From JAAYJM01 sp964499465 (GTDB lineage Bacteria > Bacteroidota > Ignavibacteria > Kapaibacteriales > UBA2268): a stretch of DNA of 64,000 nucleotides. The stretch covers positions 1 through 64,000 of the forward strand of contig CAZCLJ010000001.1 in NCBI GenBank assembly GCA_964499465.1, given 5' to 3'. A model generated the notes under the pieces. The model did not search any database. It worked only from the letters and a program-made list of their open reading frames with translations, and was not told the DNA's origin. Position numbers and translations under genes: made by a program. Positions 61,916 through 64,000 of this stretch are shown piece after piece; position 1 is the stretch's first letter, and the number at the start of each line of letters is the position of its first letter.

Positions 61916-62802
61916 GCTAAAACAATTCCTGGAAATCCAATATTATAAGTAGGTTCTTCAAAACATTCAAGAATTGTAAAAGCCCTTTCATCATTTTTAT
62001 TCAATAGAACACTTGTAGCATATCCAAGTACAATTCTTCTAATATTTTCAGGGTCGTTTCCTTTTAGTCCTTTAAGTATAGCTGAAATTTCTTTCCAGCC
62101 CTTTTTAGCCATTAACGCCCTGCAAAGGGTTATAACGTCTGACTTTTCCTCGGCAACCTTTAAAGCGGCTTTTTCACGCCTTTTTTCGGGGGTTTTTAAA
62201 ACCTGATCAAGAATAGTTAAAGCATTTCTCGGATGACCTTCACTACTTTCTACAATTATATCGATTATTTTACTATCAATATTTATACCTTCTTTTTCAG
62301 AAACTTCTGTTAAAAGTTCTGCCATTGTTCTATTCGAAAGTACACTTGTTTGAAATTGTGAACATCTGCCTTTTATAGTTGGGAGCAGACTTTGAGGATC
62401 AGTTGTACATAAAATAAAATACACGTTTTTAGGTGTGTCCTCAAGTATCTTTAAAAAAGCATTTTGAGCATCCCCTGTCATTTTATGTACTTCATCAATT
62501 ATATACACTCTTTTACCTCCACCTAACGGAGTATATTGTGCATTTTTACGTATATCCCTTATTGTATCAATACCTCTAAATTGTGCTGTATCAATTTCAA
62601 TAATATTGTTTTCGGTACACCCTAATTCGTAAGCTATGATTCTTGATAAAGTTGTTTTACCTGTTCCGGTTTCTCCAAAAAATAAAAAGGAATGTGGCAT
62701 TGTTTCGACATCTTTAAGCATTGTTTTTAAAGTTGAAACAATACCTTGATTTCCTTTTATATCTTCAAATGTTTTTGGCCTGTATTTTTGGTATAAGCCC
62801 AT
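61888..62802 (-). CDS. Clamp-loader ATPase (DnaX/RFC-like)
   Basis: 304 residues of an AAA+ clamp loader subunit. YQKYRPKTFEDIKGNQ (4-19) is the RFC box, Walker A is GETGTGKT (43-50), Walker B is VYIIDEVHK (99-107), and the SRC-like motif is GRCSQF. It resembles the N-terminal part of DnaX and T4 gp44. It loads the sliding clamp at primed sites. No sliding clamp gene was seen in this window. Confidence 0.85.
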   Translation of the reverse strand: MGLYQKYRPKTFEDIKGNQGIVSTLKTMLKDVETMPHSFLFFGETGTGKTTLSRIIAYELGCTENNIIEIDTAQFRGIDTIRDIRKNAQYTPLGGGKRVYIIDEVHKMTGDAQNAFLKILEDTPKNVYFILCTTDPQSLLPTIKGRCSQFQTSVLSNRTMAELLTEVSEKEGINIDSKIIDIIVESSEGHPRNALTILDQVLKTPEKRREKAALKVAEEKSDVITLCRALMAKKGWKEISAILKGLKGNDPENIRRIVLGYATSVLLNKNDERAFTILECFEEPTYNIGFPGIVLACQRVLNYE

Positions 62803-62805
62803 AAA

Positions 62806-63183
62806 TTACCCCCTTTCACTTAAATTTATTTCTTTAATTAGGAGTGACATTATTTCATTGTGTTTCTCTATTTGTTGTAACCTTAAACCCCAGTAAACAT
62901 GAAGAAACAATAAGCATTCTTTCAAAGAGTTTGAATTTTCTACTATTATCCCATAGGATTCTGTGTGAGAGTTGGCTTTTTTTGTTTCTTGTAATACATA
63001 CTTGACTTTTTCTTCATGCTTGGATGACTCCCCTAAACCAAGGCACTCAACAACATCCTCACTGTGAAATAATTTTACGGTTTCAATTAAATCAGCACTA
63101 ATTAATTTCCATGCTGCTTCTAATTTTGCTTTTTTCATTTCTTCCGTAGTCATTTCTACTTCTTCCATAACTTTCTTTTCCAT
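62806..63183 (-). CDS. Hypothetical protein
   Basis: 125 residues, acidic and helical (EEVEMTTEEMKKAKLEAAWKLISADLIETVKLFHSEDVVECLGLG... LKECLLFLHVYWGLRLQQI). No family is recognised. It is 3 bases upstream of the clamp-loader start, so it is probably co-transcribed. Confidence 0.5.
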   Translation of the reverse strand: MEKKVMEEVEMTTEEMKKAKLEAAWKLISADLIETVKLFHSEDVVECLGLGESSKHEEKVKYVLQETKKANSHTESYGIIVENSNSLKECLLFLHVYWGLRLQQIEKHNEIMSLLIKEINLSERG

Positions 63184-63233
63184 GTTTTTAAATTTTTATT
63201 AAACGTTTATATGATAAATATTTATTTTTCATT

Positions 63234-63449
63234 TTAATTAAAAAATCCTTTATTTTTAACTCCACTTTTCTTCCGTGTAAATTTTGGTTTTTTAATATTT
63301 GTTTCCAACCCAGATGAATGTTTTTCTACAATTTTAATAAGTGTTTCAACTTCAAATAAAGCAATACTTTGATTTTCTCCTTTATAAAAATTTTCAATAT
63401 ATTGCTTTCTTGCATATAAACTATCGAGTAATCTTTTCTTTAATGTCAT
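63234..63449 (-). CDS. Small hypothetical protein
   Basis: 71 residues, basic, helical (MTLKKRLLDSLYARKQYIENFYKGENQSIALFEVETLIKIVEKH). The C-terminus is rich in Lys. No family is recognised. It follows the polymerase gene at 47 bases. Confidence 0.45.
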   Translation of the reverse strand: MTLKKRLLDSLYARKQYIENFYKGENQSIALFEVETLIKIVEKHSSGLETNIKKPKFTRKKSGVKNKGFFN

Positions 63450-63496
63450 GCTTTATTCTTTTAAAAAGTGTATGATAATGATTTTTTTTCTATAAT

Positions 63497-64000
63497 TCAA
63501 AATTTATCAATATCAAAAGTTTCTTTTTCAGCCCAACTTCCATCAACAGGGCATAATTCGGCCCCTATTTCTAATGGAACGATAATCCAAGGCCAATGTT
63601 GTCTCACATCATTACACATAATACAACGCATGATTTTAATAACTCTGTCAAGTTCTTTTGGGTTTACATCAAATACAATAGCATCGTGAATTTGCCCTAC
63701 AATCACCGTATCCATTTTTTCACGTTTCAATGCTTTGGAACCTTCAATTAGACTCCATAATAAACAGTGAAAAGCTGCCGATTGAACAGGGTAATTAATA
63801 ACATCATTCCGTTTCATTACTCCTTGAAACGTAAACCCTGTCTTACTTTCTACCCAACCAAAATCCTGATACTCATTCCATATTTTTTGTTTCCATCTCG
63901 TATGGTCTTTATACCGATAAAACCAAAAACTATCCTCAACTTTCTTTACTTGTTCTACAAAAGTTTTATAGCTTTTAATTCCATTAGCAATTAAATGATC
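63497..64000 (-). CDS. DNA polymerase family A, C-terminal part (cut by window edge)
   Basis: The frame is open to the right edge and ends at 63497; 167 residues are visible. FQGVMKRNDVINYPVQSAAFHCLLWSLIEG matches the polymerase O-helix/palm region, and VIVGQIHDAIVFDV is motif C with the catalytic Asp (QIHDA instead of VHDE). An upstream exonuclease domain would lie outside the window. This is the likely replicative polymerase of the phage. Confidence 0.78.
   Translation of the reverse strand, partial: DHLIANGIKSYKTFVEQVKKVEDSFWFYRYKDHTRWKQKIWNEYQDFGWVESKTGFTFQGVMKRNDVINYPVQSAAFHCLLWSLIEGSKALKREKMDTVIVGQIHDAIVFDVNPKELDRVIKIMRCIMCNDVRQHWPWIIVPLEIGAELCPVDGSWAEKETFDIDKF

Overview
The window is part of a tailed-phage genome of the siphovirus type: terminase, portal, capsid, tail tube, a 1667-residue tape measure and fibres, but no sheath. 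The host is most likely a member of the Bacteroidota. Three things support this: promoter elements of the form TAnnTTTG (one with an upstream TTTG box at the right distance), a gliding-motility/type IX-secretion-like C-terminal domain in a phage protein (FSPNGDG motif), and start sites that mostly lack Shine-Dalgarno sequences. The DNA is AT-rich. Both ends cut genes on the minus strand, so the window is a piece of a longer genome. Four runs of exactly 100 N mark scaffold joins, and all four fall in repeats; two of them (12351-12450 and 24735-24834) look like false gaps, because collapsing the duplicated flanks restores reading frames.

Layout. Positions 1-15160 (minus strand): replication initiator with internal iteron-like repeats, DnaC-type loader, zinc-finger/Toprim primase, SNF2-type helicase, a DUF3150-like / VWA-metallopeptidase / MoxR ATPase set, a pentapeptide-repeat protein, many small unknown proteins, and two small tRNA-like RNAs. 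Positions 15160-16730: a gene-free control region between the divergent blocks, with G-rich runs, 10-bp tandem repeats and a duplicated 31-bp element. Positions 16735-49797 (plus strand): the late operon, with terminase, portal, head morphogenesis, protease-like protein, decoration protein and capsid. A four-gene glycosyl-/methyl-/sulfotransferase cassette follows, then connectors, tail tube, tail chaperones with a -1 frameshift site, tape measure, collagen-like fibres, a beta-helix spike and small membrane proteins; the operon closes with a terminator at 49843. Positions 49891-64000 (minus strand): an HTH-like protein, a split SbcC/Rad50 with SbcD, RuvC-like resolvase, HAD phosphatase, RecA/UvsX-like recombinase, a zinc-containing ssDNA-binding protein, a Ro60/TROVE protein, clamp-loader ATPase and the C-terminal end of a family A DNA polymerase.

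The most unusual locus is 59296-61069. A phage Ro60 (TROVE) gene is preceded, on the same strand, by a 425-base non-coding leader. The leader carries a Bacteroidota-type promoter, a long hairpin, and a canonical tRNA-Phe(GAA)-like cloverleaf whose anticodon loop holds a 54-base insertion, followed by a terminator-like hairpin. A short motif (GGTG..ATG...TACTTC) occurs three times in the leader, once inside the insertion. Bacterial Ro proteins are known to act with Y RNAs that mimic tRNA, so this is a candidate phage Ro/Y-RNA system. No integrase, CRISPR array, insertion sequence or recognisable endolysin was found.
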